Source: Narthecium ossifragum
Taxonomy: Eukaryota; Streptophyta; Magnoliopsida; Dioscoreales; Nartheciaceae
Reading direction: 5' to 3'
NCBI GenBank assembly: GCA_963920575.1
Contig: OY986964.1
Span: forward strand, 37,354,468-37,418,467
DNA length: 64,000 bases
Position 1 is the stretch's first letter. Each line of letters opens with the position of its first letter. Shown here one piece after another: positions 1 through 11,146 of the stretch. A program made the position numbers and the translations under genes. The notes under the pieces were generated by a model that was not told the origin of the DNA, did no database searches, and saw only the letters and a program-made list of their open reading frames with translations.

Positions 1-623
1 CGTTTAATCTAACCCCGGTCCAAACGGGAGAGATGGAGAAGCTGATGAGCAGTATAAGATTCCATCCGGATCCGGTCCAAACGGACCCTGAGAGGAAGAG
101 ATCAATCCCGCTCGCTTTAATTATTTTTTTTGCTTCTGTCAGCTGTCAGATCTGGCATTGGCTTGTTATTTTCCCGTTGTAAGTTGGACCTTATGTTCTG
201 ACCGCGAAAACTGTCATTTGTCATCAATGTTTCGGTGTGCAGGCAGCCACAGGGCGCATTTGGTTCGAGGTCAAAGGGAATAGGATCCAAGGGGCTGGGG
301 GGTAAAAAGTGAGGATAAAAAGTAGAATAAATTTAACACATTTTTTACATTGGGCTAAGAAAGATACGTAAGTTGGTGGTGGGTTCAACTTGGATAAAAA
401 TTAAAATTAAAAAATATATAATATTATAATAATGGATAAGTCAGTGAATTAAGATTATAATATTTGAATTAATTATTAAATTAATTCAAATATATCTACG
501 TAATGCGTATAAAATAAATAATATTATAATAATGAGTAAACTAGTTGATTAAGATTATAATATTTGAATTAATTATTAAGTTAATTTAAATGTTTGTAGG
601 TGAACGGTTTACAATATATAATA
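1..623. other. AT-rich upstream stretch, no gene
   Basis: No convincing coding region is seen. Around 246-330 there is a GGGCGCATTTGGTTCGAGG-type sequence that looks like the end of a small DNA transposon; a comparable motif (CCCCGTTTGGTACGGGTCAAGG) recurs near 23185. 390-600 is AT-rich with two diverged copies of an 'attaagattataatatttga' segment. The small frame starting at 600 has no recognisable product. Confidence 0.5.
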
Positions 624-1140
624 CTAGCGGATCCCCGTGCAAATTGCACGGTTTGTCAATCACACTCACCTCTCTCATTATCTCTATTCTGTAACCACCC
701 CCCACCACACCAAACTCTTCATATACGAATGAATTCAGTTATTTTTAGAAATTATAAGGAGAAAAAACGGTTACAACCGTTTATCTCCTATTAGTTTATT
801 TACATGTATATTTTTCTAAGTTAACTTTGTATATTTTTATCATATTCTCTAGGTTAGTTTCTTATACATCCTTATATAATCATAAAACATGAGATTAGTT
901 TTAAATATACATACTTATCTACCTTATAAGATCCAAAGGTAGTTACTTATCTATTATCTACCTTATAATAGAGATAGTGGGGACGGACAGTTAGCCGTGC
1001 TAGGTGGCACGGGCCCACCACTTAGTTTTTAGAAATAACTAAATTTGTACGATGGAAGTGATTCTAAACCACCAGATATAAATCTTCTAAACTCTTGTAA
1101 GTCATCCGATGTAAGTAAAACCATGTCTTATATAGATAGA
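624..1140 (-). mobile_element. Non-autonomous Helitron (copy A)
   Basis: Read on the minus strand the element starts TCTATCTATATAAGACATGG after an A and ends with a GC-rich hairpin (CCGTGCAATTTGCACGG) followed by GGATCCGCTAG and then T. A 5' TC, a 3' hairpin followed by CTAG, and insertion between A and T are Helitron hallmarks. A second copy with the same termini lies at 38443-38674. Copy A is longer because another 273-bp insertion sits inside it. No helicase is encoded, so it is non-autonomous. Confidence 0.78.
753..1025. mobile_element. Insertion nested inside Helitron copy A
   Basis: The 11-bp sequence TTTTTAGAAAT flanks this segment on both sides (742-752 and 1026-1036) but occurs once at the matching place in Helitron copy B (about 38553-38580), so this is a later insertion. 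It contains AACGGTTACAACCGTT near its left end and CCGTGCTAGGTGGCACGG near its right end. Similar sequence recurs, inverted and diverged, at about 51640-51790. The class is not certain. Confidence 0.6.
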
Positions 1141-1143
1141 TTG

Positions 1144-1425
1144 CATCAATGCATCCCATGCGGGACCCACTTATATTAATATAATAATAATATTTAAATA
1201 TCTATTGTTAAAATAATAAAAAAAATAATGTTTGTACACATCAATACATCCCCATGCGAACCAACTTATATTAATATAATAATAATATTTTAATATTTAT
1301 CATTAAAATAATATAAAAATAATGTTTGTACACATCAATGCATCCCATGCGGACCCACTTATATTAATATAATAATAATATTTTAATATTTATTATTAAA
1401 ATAAAAATAAAATAAAATAATTTTT
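1144..1425. repeat. Tandem repeat, about 95 bp x 3
   Basis: The phrase CATCAATGCATCCCATGCGG starts at 1144, in variant form at 1239, and again at 1333, giving periods of 95 and 94 bases. Each copy continues with an AT-rich tail of TATTAATATAATAATAATAT type. No coding content. Confidence 0.75.
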
Positions 1426-1865
1426 TGCATGATGTAGACCAATCATGATATTTTTATGTGGCATGTGGACCCACTTATATTAATATTTTATTATAATAAC
1501 ATATGAATAATATTATTGAATACAATACACATAAAAAAAATTATACGTGCGTAAAAGTTTTAATACGCTCATAAAAATGCATACAAAAATGTTTATTGGC
1601 TCATAAGAATATTTACGCGTATAAAAACAAACACGCACGAAAAATATTACTACGTACGTAAACATTTTTATACCATCATAAAAATATTTACATGTATTTT
1701 TAGAAGCGTATAAAAAAGTCCAAGGACATAAAAACAATTTTCATATGCGTAGTGTATTAAATAATATAAATAACATATTATTATAATAAAATATTAATAT
1801 ATATATGGGTCCTACATGCCACGTGTTATATAATGATTGGTTCACATCATATAAAAATATATTAT
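1415..1865. mobile_element. AT-rich MITE with about 90-bp inverted arms
   Basis: The left arm (about 1415-1505, with ATGATGTAGACCAATCATGA and GTGGCATGTGGACCCA) is the imperfect reverse complement of the right arm (about 1760-1865, with GGGTCCTACATGCCACGTG and GATTGGTTCACATCAT). The AT-rich interior encodes nothing recognisable. I could not fix a target-site duplication because both flanks are low complexity. A related motif (CACGTGTCAT...GATTGGTCCACGTCATC) recurs at 57270-57520. Confidence 0.55.
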
Positions 1866-2070
1866 TTTATCATTCTTTATATATTGACATCATCAAAATA
1901 ATATAATATTAAAATATATATAATGGGTGTACATGAAAGAGAAACTTAACACTTTTAATAAATTTAATCCCTTTTAACCCTACAAGCTTAACCCCATAAC
2001 GTCTAGGGATAAGAACGAGGGTACATCTTTATATTATTTAATACACTACGCATATGAAAATTATTGTTTT
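1730..2070. repeat. 40-bp inverted repeat pair around about 260 bp
   Basis: TTTTCATATGCGTAGTGTAT at 1738-1757 and its reverse complement at 2041-2060 are part of arms of about 40 bp (1730-1769 and 2031-2070) that match almost perfectly. The left arm overlaps the right arm of the MITE, so this could be the mark of an inversion or a partial second copy. A run of 17 C follows at about 2092-2108. Confidence 0.55.
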
Positions 2071-2390
2071 AATTTAATCCCTTTTAACCCTACCCCCCCC
2101 CCCCCCCCGAGAAGTCAAATTTGGAGTATCTAACATAAAATTGCAATCTCATGAGCAGCAGTAAATCATGCCATCTAGGGTGAATTCAATGTTGTCTGCA
2201 TGACTGCGTGTACTGCATCATTAGCAGAGGGAGGATAAATATGAGAACAAATCAATTTTACAGCCCGGTTAGACGCCCCTTCTACATAAATGTAGCTAGC
2301 ATCACCCACTCCAGGAGTGACTCCACCCACCGTGCATCTACTACACTCACCACCAACGTACTACTCCGTCACTGACTGCAGACATCGATC

Positions 2391-3908
2391 ATGGCCTCCT
2401 ATGATGAAGTAGCAGCAGCTCCATTGGATTTGGAGAGGAAGAAGAATCAACATGAGCTCCATGTGTTCTTCATCCCCACCTTGGCAGTCGGCCACATGCT
2501 GCCCATGTTCGACATCGCCGCCCTCTTTGCAGCCCGTCGCGGTGTCTCAGCCACTGTCATCACCACCAACGGTAACGCGGTCCGCGTCCCCCCAAGCCTC
2601 CCTGTGCTCCCCGTCCCCTTCCCCTCAGCCGCCTGCGGCCTCCCCGAGGGCATCGAAGATTTTGCATCCGCCGCCGCAGCTGACCCTTCGTCCGGCCTTC
2701 AGAAGCTATACCAAGGTATGAACCTCCTCCAGGCCCCCATCCAGCGCCTCCTTCATGACCACCGCCCGGACTGCATCGTCTCCGACCACCAGCTCCCTTG
2801 GACCTCCGACTTCGCTGCGGAGCTCGGGATCCCTCGCTTAGTTTTCAATCCAACCTCCGCCTTCTCCGAAGCCGTCTGTGACGCCGTCGAGTTGTCTCGG
2901 CTCTACGCAGACGTAGCCGGCGAGGCGGAACCCTTCAAAGTCCCGATCCCGGCAGACAATTACCCATCTTCTCATAGTATCAAAATCACAAAGTTGGAGC
3001 TCCCCTTAACCTTCAAGTACCCTTATATCCTCGACGTGTTCAGAAATGCTCTCGAACGTAGCCATGGCGCCATTTTCGACACATTCGAGGAGCTGGAGGA
3101 GCCGTACCTGGCTCTTTGCCGCCAGTCGAGGAAGCGTGTCTGGTCCATTGGACCCGTGCACCTCTGCCGACGCACCAACGTAGACCTCGCCGCCAGAGGA
3201 GGAGGAGGAGGAGGAGGGGCCGGCGCCAGCGAGAACGAGATCCTATCGTGGCTGGATTCCAAGGAAGTTGGTTCGGTTCTCTACGTTTGCTTCGGCAGCT
3301 GCGCTAGCATCAGGAACGCGCAGCTGCACGAGATAGCCAAGGGGATTGAGGCTGCCGGAAGGCCCTTCTTGTGGGTGGTTCGCGGAGGGAGCGGAGGTTT
3401 AGAGACGATGGCGGAGTGGATGCCGGAGGGGTTCGAGGAGAGGATGGAAGAAAAGGGTATGGTGATCAAAGGGTGGGCGCCGCAGGCGGTGATATTGCGC
3501 CATGCGGCGGTCGGAGGGTTCTTGTCGCACTGCGGGTGGAACTCGGTTATGGAGGCCACGGCGGCCGGGGTGCCGATGGCTGTTTGGCCCATGGAGAATG
3601 ACCAGTTCATGATCGAGAGGTTGCTTGTGGAGGTGGCGGGGACCGGCATCAGGTTTACAGCTCCAGCAAGATTGGCCGGGGGAGCGGTGGTGGAAGGGGA
3701 GGAGGTGAGGAAGGCAATCGATAAGTTGATGGCGGAGGGAGATGAGGAGGGGATAGCGGTGCGTAGGCGGGCCAAGGAGTATGGAGCGGCGGCCAAGGCG
3801 GCCATGGCGGAGGGTGGTTCCTCATATGACAATCTCAGCAAGCTGATCGAAGAGCTTACGACCATGACTGAGGAGAGGAAGAAAAAAGAATTATCAGCAG
3901 GAAACTAA
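2391..3908 (+). CDS. UDP-glycosyltransferase, UGT73-like (copy 1)
   Basis: Family-1 glycosyltransferase of 505 residues in a single exon. It should transfer a sugar from a UDP-sugar, probably UDP-glucose, to a small acceptor in the cytosol. Acceptor choice cannot be read from sequence. The expected catalytic histidine is H35 (VGHMLPMFD) and the partner aspartate D132 (CIVSD). The plant PSPG donor box spans about 362-405, from WAPQ through HCGWNS to ENDQ; a terminal Gln is usual for glucose users. A Gly-rich linker near 270-275 joins the two Rossmann halves. The ATG follows a short leader with a weak TATA-like ACATAAATG about 105 bases upstream. The last third and the 3' flank are nearly identical to copy 2 at 15258, while the first half is more diverged, which suggests gene conversion. 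Length and motifs are intact, so it is probably functional. The UGT73 (group D) placement is by resemblance. Confidence 0.93.
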   Translation: MASYDEVAAAPLDLERKKNQHELHVFFIPTLAVGHMLPMFDIAALFAARRGVSATVITTNGNAVRVPPSLPVLPVPFPSAACGLPEGIEDFASAAAADPSSGLQKLYQGMNLLQAPIQRLLHDHRPDCIVSDHQLPWTSDFAAELGIPRLVFNPTSAFSEAVCDAVELSRLYADVAGEAEPFKVPIPADNYPSSHSIKITKLELPLTFKYPYILDVFRNALERSHGAIFDTFEELEEPYLALCRQSRKRVWSIGPVHLCRRTNVDLAARGGGGGGGAGASENEILSWLDSKEVGSVLYVCFGSCASIRNAQLHEIAKGIEAAGRPFLWVVRGGSGGLETMAEWMPEGFEERMEEKGMVIKGWAPQAVILRHAAVGGFLSHCGWNSVMEATAAGVPMAVWPMENDQFMIERLLVEVAGTGIRFTAPARLAGGAVVEGEEVRKAIDKLMAEGDEEGIAVRRRAKEYGAAAKAAMAEGGSSYDNLSKLIEELTTMTEERKKKELSAGN

Positions 3909-4441
3909 TTAAATAAGGCCGTGAAGAAGTCAACTTGCATGTGACTATGTGAGTGGTACTTAATTATTCGATAGGGAAATGCATGCATGCATCAAGAGCT
4001 GGCCTCCTCCTCATCTTATGTAATGTTTCATGAGTACGTAGTGTTGAAGAATAATAAGGATCCTCTCTCTCTATCGATCTCTCTCTGTCTCTTGTTCAGA
4101 GGAGGGAGATCAAGAGAGGAGAGGATAAAGTAGGTACGTCATCAGCTTTGTTTGCTTTAATTAGTCCTTGATTTGATCAGTTGGTCTAGGATTTGAGATT
4201 TCTTAATTTGCCAGCTTATTTGGATTCTTGTTTAGTGCCGCTGCTCATTCCCCAGCTATTAATGTTTGAATAGCTAGTTGAGCTAAATATGAGACTTGGT
4301 TTGCATGCTCATGTAGTTCCTGGGAGATTTTTGGGCGCTACACTCTTAGCTAGCTTATTTAATTTAATTTGTCAGAAACTGAATAATATCATCACAGCAT
4401 ATCATGTCTTATTTCCAGATTAAGCTTTTTCATGCAATCAA

Positions 4442-4480
<39 letters not shown>

Positions 4481-5673
4481 GATGTTTGATGGCAATCAGA
4501 CACTAATCTAACTTATGTTTAAGATGTGTGATCGATGCAACAGGTAGTTTAATTAGCCGGCATTATATACAAAGTTGGGTCAATATTTCCTTTCAATTCA
4601 TAATTCCTTTCTGGTGTGATCGATCCTCCTCCTGCGTACTTGCTGCAGGTAGGTACGTATGGAATTAAAGTGGACAGGACCTCTCATTAGTATGTATTAA
4701 AATGTTCTACTTAACTTAACATTCATTCAGGAAAGCAACCGCCAGCGATGCACACATCATGATCATGCAGGAAAGAAGGAAGCTTGAACTTTTGACCATG
4801 AGAGAGATGAGGTTGATACTTATATATAGATAGGAGGATTAGATTCAAGCTCTGTAGGCCACGCAAACTTGATGCCGGAAATTAACAGTACGTCGCCAAA
4901 CGGTATAACCTTCTTCTCCGATTAGGAATCAACTAAGAATTAATCGACCCGACAGATAGACTAGGTATAGGAATCCACCCAATTACCCAAGAATTCAAGA
5001 ACAATTAATTAATACTCGCCTGGCAAGGATGACGTCTCCAAGAAATAGGGACGAATCCAGGCCTGGCCTCGCGCTCCCAATTAAGAAGCTCGTCGAAGGA
5101 GCTAGCTAGATCTATGAACAAAGATAGAAGAAGTTCTCTCTTGAACAAACAACTCTATGTTTTTTTCTGTTAATTTATAAAATCAAAGATGTGAAATAAG
5201 TCCTAGCTAGCTATTATGCATTATATATAACTAGCTTTAAATTCATAATTAATAAATAAGACAAGTCTTTAATCAACTAAGACTCTTAAACATGTGCAGA
5301 TCGACTGATCAGTCCAAATATAAGTCTAATAACTCAATATAAATCAAGACCAGAAAATTACTAAGATTAAACAGAAATAGGAAACTATAACTGGCTAATT
5401 AATTAGGACTCAAATTAACATCTGTCTGAGCCTCTACTTGCCGACCGTCATCAAGCTAACGAGTTCTGTCACACGGGGACGATGCTTCCTATATATATAG
5501 CATGCAGCAGCGAGGCCATGTATATGGAAAACCCTGTATTAATTGCACCTCCATCAACGATCGAACCAAGTACGCTGAAATCTTTGACCAACTTGATGAG
5601 CCTTTAGTCTTGATCTGAGTTGATATATATATATATATATATATATATAGAACCAAGTACGCTGAAATATATA
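3909..5673. other. UGT 3' flank, duplicated segment
   Basis: No gene. From the stop codon to about 4955 this matches the 3' flank of the second UGT copy (16806-17394 then 21838-22288), apart from the large insertion there. Around 5564-5630 (CCAACTTGATGAGCC) it matches 23900-23930. It has (TA)n microsatellites at about 4447-4477 and 5622-5649, and the interrupted repeat GAACCAAGTACGCTGAAAT at 5564 and 5650 beside the element boundary. Confidence 0.8.
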
Positions 5674-5763
5674 TGGGAATTTTCTATAGGGAACTGGTTC
5701 CTTTATGTCTTATATAGAGAACCAGGATCTTGACCGCCTCACCATCGGACGGCCAGATCTGTT

Positions 5764-6337
5764 GCGAGTTATCCAGATAGAACCGGTTCGCTGGGCTTAT
5801 CCAGCGAACTCGGTTCTCGACCGTCCGATGGGCTATATCAAAATCGGAAAAACTACTTACCCAGGTCTCAGACGCCCCCTCCACCCTCGAGCGCGAGCGA
5901 GCGCCGCCCGCTCCACCCTCTCAGCTCCACGAGCGCGGTCGGCGCCCCCTCCTCCCTCGAGCAAGCGCCGCCCCCTCCACCCTCTCAGCTCCACGAGCGC
6001 GGTCGGCACCCCCTCCACCCTCGAGCGAGCGCCATCCGCCCCCTCCACCCTCTCAGCTCCACGAGTGCCATCGATGCCGTCGATCACGACCTCTTCTCCA
6101 CCCTCGAGCCCCGGCGCAACTCCCGACTCATCTCCACGACCGCCGGCGATCCTGATCTAGGGCATCCACGACCTCCCACCTCCAACAGCGGCGGCTCACC
6201 ACTCTCCGGCGCTCCAGCGGTGTGAACCCAAAACCCATCGCAGCTCCAGGTAAATAATCCATAGCATAATGTTCTAGCTAAGAAACCCATCCACGACCTC
6301 CCATCTTCTCTTTTTCCTTGCTTGAGGAGATGTTCTA
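5764..6337. repeat. Left inverted arm of the fold-back element
   Basis: Begins GCGAGTTATCCAGATAGAAC and ends at the TTGCTTGAGGAGATGTTCTA boundary. The GC-rich middle consists of short tandem copies of a CTCCACCCTCTCAGCTCCAC / GAGCGAGCGCC unit. The arm contains one more subrepeat than its partner, explaining the length difference (574 against 521 bases). The open frames in it on both strands are by-products of the repeat. Confidence 0.85.
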
Positions 6338-8954
6338 TCTATCACAATTCTATTCCAAAAATCACAAGCATGATCCTCCAGTAATTGCAAAAGCTTCTTG
6401 CCGTCTACTGAGCTCCCTGAACTCTGGTTTTGGGTTCAGAACCTTAAAACTTCTCAAATATGGTACTGATGGGCAGCTTCAATCTTATTTTTTGAATCAA
6501 GATTTATTTTCATGAGTTTAATTCCTTTTGTCTTGCCTTGTTTGCCCTTTAAAATAGACATGATGCACCATTTCTAGATCTTCTTTTTCTTATTGGCCTC
6601 TGATAAAATCTGGAACTTTGCATTCTTTGACCTTTGATTCAAATTGGTGTGCAACGTGTCCAGTCTTTTAAGCTTACTCAATAACAATACACAGTTATTT
6701 GAAATTTAGTCTTTCGAAGCCAAAATCAGGTGAAGTGTATCTTTTTGCTCGTGTCTTGTCTGCTATGTTTTGAGGTTCTTTGCATGCATATAAAAATACA
6801 GTATAAATTTGGTGCCTGCTTTGCTTGTTTGGATTTTATCTGCACTAGACAAGATTGGCAGAGAGGCAAATTGATGTTCTTAAATTTTATCTGCACTAGA
6901 CAAGATTGGCAGCAGAGGCAAAATATCCATCTTCATTGCAATCTGTTAGTCTGCGGTCTTAATTATTTTCTTTTGTCAGTTGTATGTGTCAATTAGATCA
7001 GTCAGATAAAAAGCATGCAGTGTGATGCTACTTGGTCATCGTTTTCGACTAACTTTTTTATGATAAATGCTTATACTGCGGTCTTAATCCAAGTATAAAA
7101 AATGCTTATACAAATTGGACTATAAGAATATTATATAGCTCTGCAAGGGTTTGTGTCGGTACAACACAAATTGGATTAATCCAATATTTGGTACTTAATC
7201 CAATTCTTATACTTGTTCTTAAACCAACATTTAGCCTACAAGGATTTATGGAATTGTTACATACTGTAGCTTTAGGTTGAATGTTGTTGTTCATTCATGT
7301 TTAAATTTCTAAGCTCACACTAATCTTTCATGGTTAGGTAAGAATTCTCAACCTGTGAGCAGCAACACCGACTAAGTTAGGTAAGAATTCTCAATCTTTT
7401 CAGTTTTCAATAAGCAATGCAATCTGCCTTTAAGTTGAATGTTGTTCTTCATTCATGTTTAAATTTAATCTTAACTTGATAACACAGGCTTGGATGATGT
7501 GGTGCTTTACATAGACAGAAGAACAAAGAACGCAACTGTTCTTCATTCATTTTAACATTTCTTCAAATCGCACTTTTCTGGTTCTTGTTATCCTTCCACC
7601 TTTTCCCATATTGTGTCACAGGACACAATTGTAGTTGGTCAGTATATACCATCAAAGAGCCCTTTTCAACTTTCTTATGCATTGCAGAAAAACTGATAAT
7701 ATAGCATGCTGTATAATCAGAGGTAATGATGAAAGCTCCAGTTGATAGGGATAAGCCAAAACTGTAGCAGATTGGATGTAACCAAAGGTGATTTCAAGTT
7801 ATACCAATTTCATGGAACAGATTGTTATGTTTATGCCTCAAACTTGTTTGGAAATGTTTGACAGGGATAGATGGTGACTTTTGCAGATTGTGAAGGTTTA
7901 GTGGTTGTTATGGTGGTGTCATAAAGAATTACTGCACCTAACTGCTGCTTGTTAGAAATGAGATATGCCTTTGCTGAAACTATTCTAGTTGGTGCAGCTT
8001 CAGGTTAAAATGAACCAATTAGTAGACTCAGTTTAATTGGATTTTTGTCAACTGTTGTCATTCTCTAGACTCATTTTTTGTCTATGTTTCTTTAGGATCG
8101 CATATGTTCTTGGAGATTTTGCTGGACCTGAAAATGTTCTTGGAGATTTTGCTGGACCTGTAGTTGCTATTGTTTGTCTTGAGAAGCTAAACATGGAGAT
8201 TTGAGCCAAAGATGCTGTGCTTTCAACATACATTGCAAGTTTTGTACTTTACCTGGTGCAGCTTTAAATCTACTTATGCCGTCCTCTAACTGCTTTTTGT
8301 CTCTGTATCAGTTTTGTAATCAAACAGCGTATTCAAACAGTGTGTTGTCAAACAGTGTACTTAAACATCTGTATGAGTTTTGTCATCAGTTTTGGGCTTC
8401 TAATATGTTCAGTTTTGTACTCAAATAGTGTAGTACTTAAACAATTGTGTTTGGAGTGAATGAATGCTAATGAGGTTGTGGTTACTAGACAAAAATTCTA
8501 CACAACTGTGGAACGAGATACAGGTTATAGGTGTTGCTTCTGCTCATTTAGGAAGTGAAATCCACCAATCTTACAACAGGAAAAGAAGTCAACCTGCTTT
8601 CCTCTTCCTACTAGATGTCAACAGTTCACTACCCACCTGCAAGCTCACCCCAACATCCTTGTATGTTGTTGTATTCTTAGAATACAAGAGGAATTGTACA
8701 CAGATAGAGAGTGTATAAAGCACATTGCTCAAAAAAAGAGGATTGTACACATGAATTGGGGATATTGAAATTCATACTTAATGTAAAAATCTGTATAGAG
8801 GGGATATTGAAATCTTAATTCATTGGCATTCATACTAAAGCCATACATAAAGTAATGAACACTGATTAAATTACAAAGATCACGATCACTGATTCAAGTT
8901 TGCTGGATGGTACAATCTTCTGCATAAAGGAGCAATCTTCTGTAATTACAAATC
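6338..8954. other. Interior of the fold-back element, left part
   Basis: AT-rich, intron-like sequence without recognised coding exons. It has several local direct duplications: TTTTATCTGCACTAGACAAG-containing copies at about 6836 and 6887; GTTCTTGGAGATTTTGCTGG copies at about 8106 and 8134; and TAGGTAAGAATTCTCAA copies at about 7337 and 7379. It may be the decayed remains of a longer autonomous element or the 3' part of the captured gene. Confidence 0.5.
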
Positions 8955-9453
8955 CTACTGTAAAAAAATGAAAACCCACAGCAGCCCAATTGCCACAAAC
9001 AGGGCCTTCATCAAGAACGACATCTTCGAAGCATTTTTCTCCATCTTTTGCAAAATGATCAATGTCTCCGCCATCTTTTCTTCAAGAGAGTTCATTCTGC
9101 ACATCAGGACCTTTTCCAGTTCTTCGACTTGATATTTCAAGTCAAGAGTTGAGTGCTGGACATCATCCACCCATCGGAAAAATCCACATCCTTGATCTTC
9201 GATGTTCTGGAATTAATAAAAAAATTGAGTATTATCTACCTAAAAAATATGAAATTTCTGTAGCATAAATGGTATAGCTTACACCTTATATCGTGGGCAG
9301 CCATAAAAAAACTCTTCCTTTGCTATGAGGACGATTGGAATGCCGAATGGTACATGGCTCTTGGCAATGGCAACGAATAGTGGAAACTGAGTTGATTGAA
9401 GAGGATGGAGATGACGATGTAGAAGCTGCCCATCTATTGTTCGTCGTGGCCAT
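8955..9453 (-). pseudogene. GRF-type zinc finger, coiled coil, TM-tail protein gene (frameshifted)
   Basis: Two exons on the minus strand. Exon 1 (9453-9285) starts MATTNNRWAAS and encodes the first half of a GRF zinc finger (CHCQEPCTIRHS, GRVF). The donor is TATAAG|GTGTAAGC. Exon 2 (9206-8955, acceptor TTCCAG) gives NIEDQGCGFFRWVDD, then a coiled coil (VEELEKVL...MAETLIILQKM) and a C-terminal membrane segment (ALFVAIGLLWVFIFLQ). With one T removed from a run of seven near 9305-9311 the frame joins to YGCPRYK and gives 139 residues, the normal architecture for these small plant proteins. The extra T is either a real frameshift or a homopolymer error. GRF fingers bind nucleic acid in other proteins; the role of this membrane-anchored form is unknown. 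It sits wholly inside a TIR element. Confidence 0.75.
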
Positions 9454-10625
9454 GTTAAGGAGACATTTATACTAAATCCAACATAGGATTTTTTTGAAGA
9501 GTTCCTGCTGACAAGTGCTGTTAGAAATTCCTTGAACCAGCATATGGCACCCAACCAAATCTCAATTAAACACCACCACCACCCACAACCAATCCCATCA
9601 AGCTATGGAAAAAAGACAACTTTAAGTAACCGGTGCGAATCTATCACATTCATTTCAAAGAAAAAACAAATATTATGCACCTGTTATATCAAATATGCAA
9701 CAAAATATGCAAATATTTTCAAGAATATGACACTGAAAGCACCGCAATTTGTAATATAATCAACTGATGATCTTCCACATTCTACCATGACAGATTTTCT
9801 CATGCAAATGTGTTCAATTGATATGATAAAACAATCATGAACAAGAAAAGTCAATAAGTTCCAACAGAGAAGAATCAGACTCTGTTTCAATACTAAAATT
9901 CCTACCAATTTGGAATCCATTCTAATGCCAAGCCGTTTCCAGTACTGAGATCAAAACAACAACTAAATCTTTCGGTTAGATTTTTATGCAACTGAAGTCT
10001 TCACCTCCAGCTTAAAAACAGCTATCATCTATTCTCCAGTATTAACTAACATGAAACATAGACGGACATGTACCACATAAACAGAGCAAAAGGCTGCAAT
10101 ATCTAATGTTTTGTTGTAAAGTTTATCATCAAACAAAGTTTGCCAATTTTTAGAAGTTACAATTCCTACTATCTATCCAAATCTAATGATACAAATTGAA
10201 ACGAATGCCATTAGCTGAAATCTGGAACAAGAGTTGACAAATCTAAAGAATATGAACATAAGAAAAGGCACTACTCTTCGCAAGTCCATGGCCTACAACT
10301 ACCAGCTCCCAGAGTTCATCCATACGGATGACCATTGGCAGGTTTGATGTAGGTTCTAAAAGTACAAGACATCTGACTAACAACGCAAGCAAACCGACTA
10401 GGAAATCAATATAATGCTACATCCCATAAATATGATGCAAACTCAATCCTCAAATGTTGTAGAAAAGTAACTAGACTTTAGATCTTTGCCAACTTGAGAA
10501 CTGCTTGTGTAGAGCACAAAAATTGCATCTCAAATCCAAAACATTGATCCGACAGATCTAAAATCCAACCCATCGAAACAACCATCAATTTAAAAAACAC
10601 TGAACAAGCCGCAAATTTCTTAGCT
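9454..10625. other. Interior of the fold-back element, right part
   Basis: This is upstream of the GRF gene on its strand and should contain its promoter. It is AT-rich. I see no further exon, and no long open frame resembles a known family. Confidence 0.5.
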
Positions 10626-11146
10626 AGAACATCTCCTCAAGCAAGGAAAAAGAGAAGATGGGAGGTCGTGGATGGGTTTCTTAGCTAGAACATTATGCTA
10701 TGGATTATTTACCTGGAGCTGCGATGGGTTTTGGGTTCACACCGCTGGAGCGCCGGAGAGTGGTGAGCCGCCGCTGTTGGAGGTGGGAGGTCGTGGATGC
10801 CCTAGATCGGGATCGCCGGCGGTCGTGGAGATGAGTCGGGAGTTGCGCCGGGGCTCGAGGGTGGAGAAGAGGTCGCGATCGACGGCATCGATGGCGCTCG
10901 TGGAGCTGAGAGGGTGGAGGGGGCGGCGCTTGCTCGAGGGCGGAGGGGGCGCCGACCGCGCTCGTGGAGCTGAGAGGGTGGAGGGGGCGGCGCTCGTTCG
11001 CGCTCGAGGGCGGAGGGGGCGTCTGAGACCTGGGTAAGTAGTTTTTCCGATTTTGATATAGACCGTCCGATGGGATCCCATCGGACGGTCGAGAACCGAG
11101 TTCGCTGGATAAGCCCAGCGAACCGGTTCTATCTGGATAACTCGCC
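10626..11146. repeat. Right inverted arm of the fold-back element
   Basis: Reverse complement of 5764-6337, ending CTGGATAACTCGCC at the junction with the UGT flank (ATATGATCAGC). It holds a small internal palindrome, GACCGTCCGATGGGATCCCA followed by TCGGACGGTC, at about 11062-11091 that the left arm lacks. Confidence 0.85.

Larger units (their letters stand above)
5674..11146. mobile_element. 5.5-kb fold-back/MULE-like element with long inverted arms
   Basis: An insertion into the first UGT flank. The left arm 5764-6337 is the near-perfect reverse complement of the right arm 10626-11146. Homologous flank on either side (to about 5640 and from about 11147) is contiguous at 23930-23985, which acts as the empty site. 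The left end carries about 90 further bases beginning GGGAATTTTCTATAGGGAAC that have no partner on the right, so the right end may be truncated. The flanks are (TA)n, so a TSD cannot be resolved. The interior carries a GRF zinc-finger gene (8955-9453, minus) and no transposase that I recognise. Confidence 0.75.

Noticed and set aside
3281..3865. Long minus-strand frames inside both UGT genes (also 16175-16759)
   Set aside because: They lie exactly antisense to the conserved donor domain in both copies, have low-complexity Ser/Pro composition and no family features; they result from GC-rich third positions.
5705..6160. Pro/Ser/Arg-rich frames in the fold-back arms (also 10672-11159)
   Set aside because: They arise from GC-rich tandem subrepeats in the inverted arms and are open on both strands.
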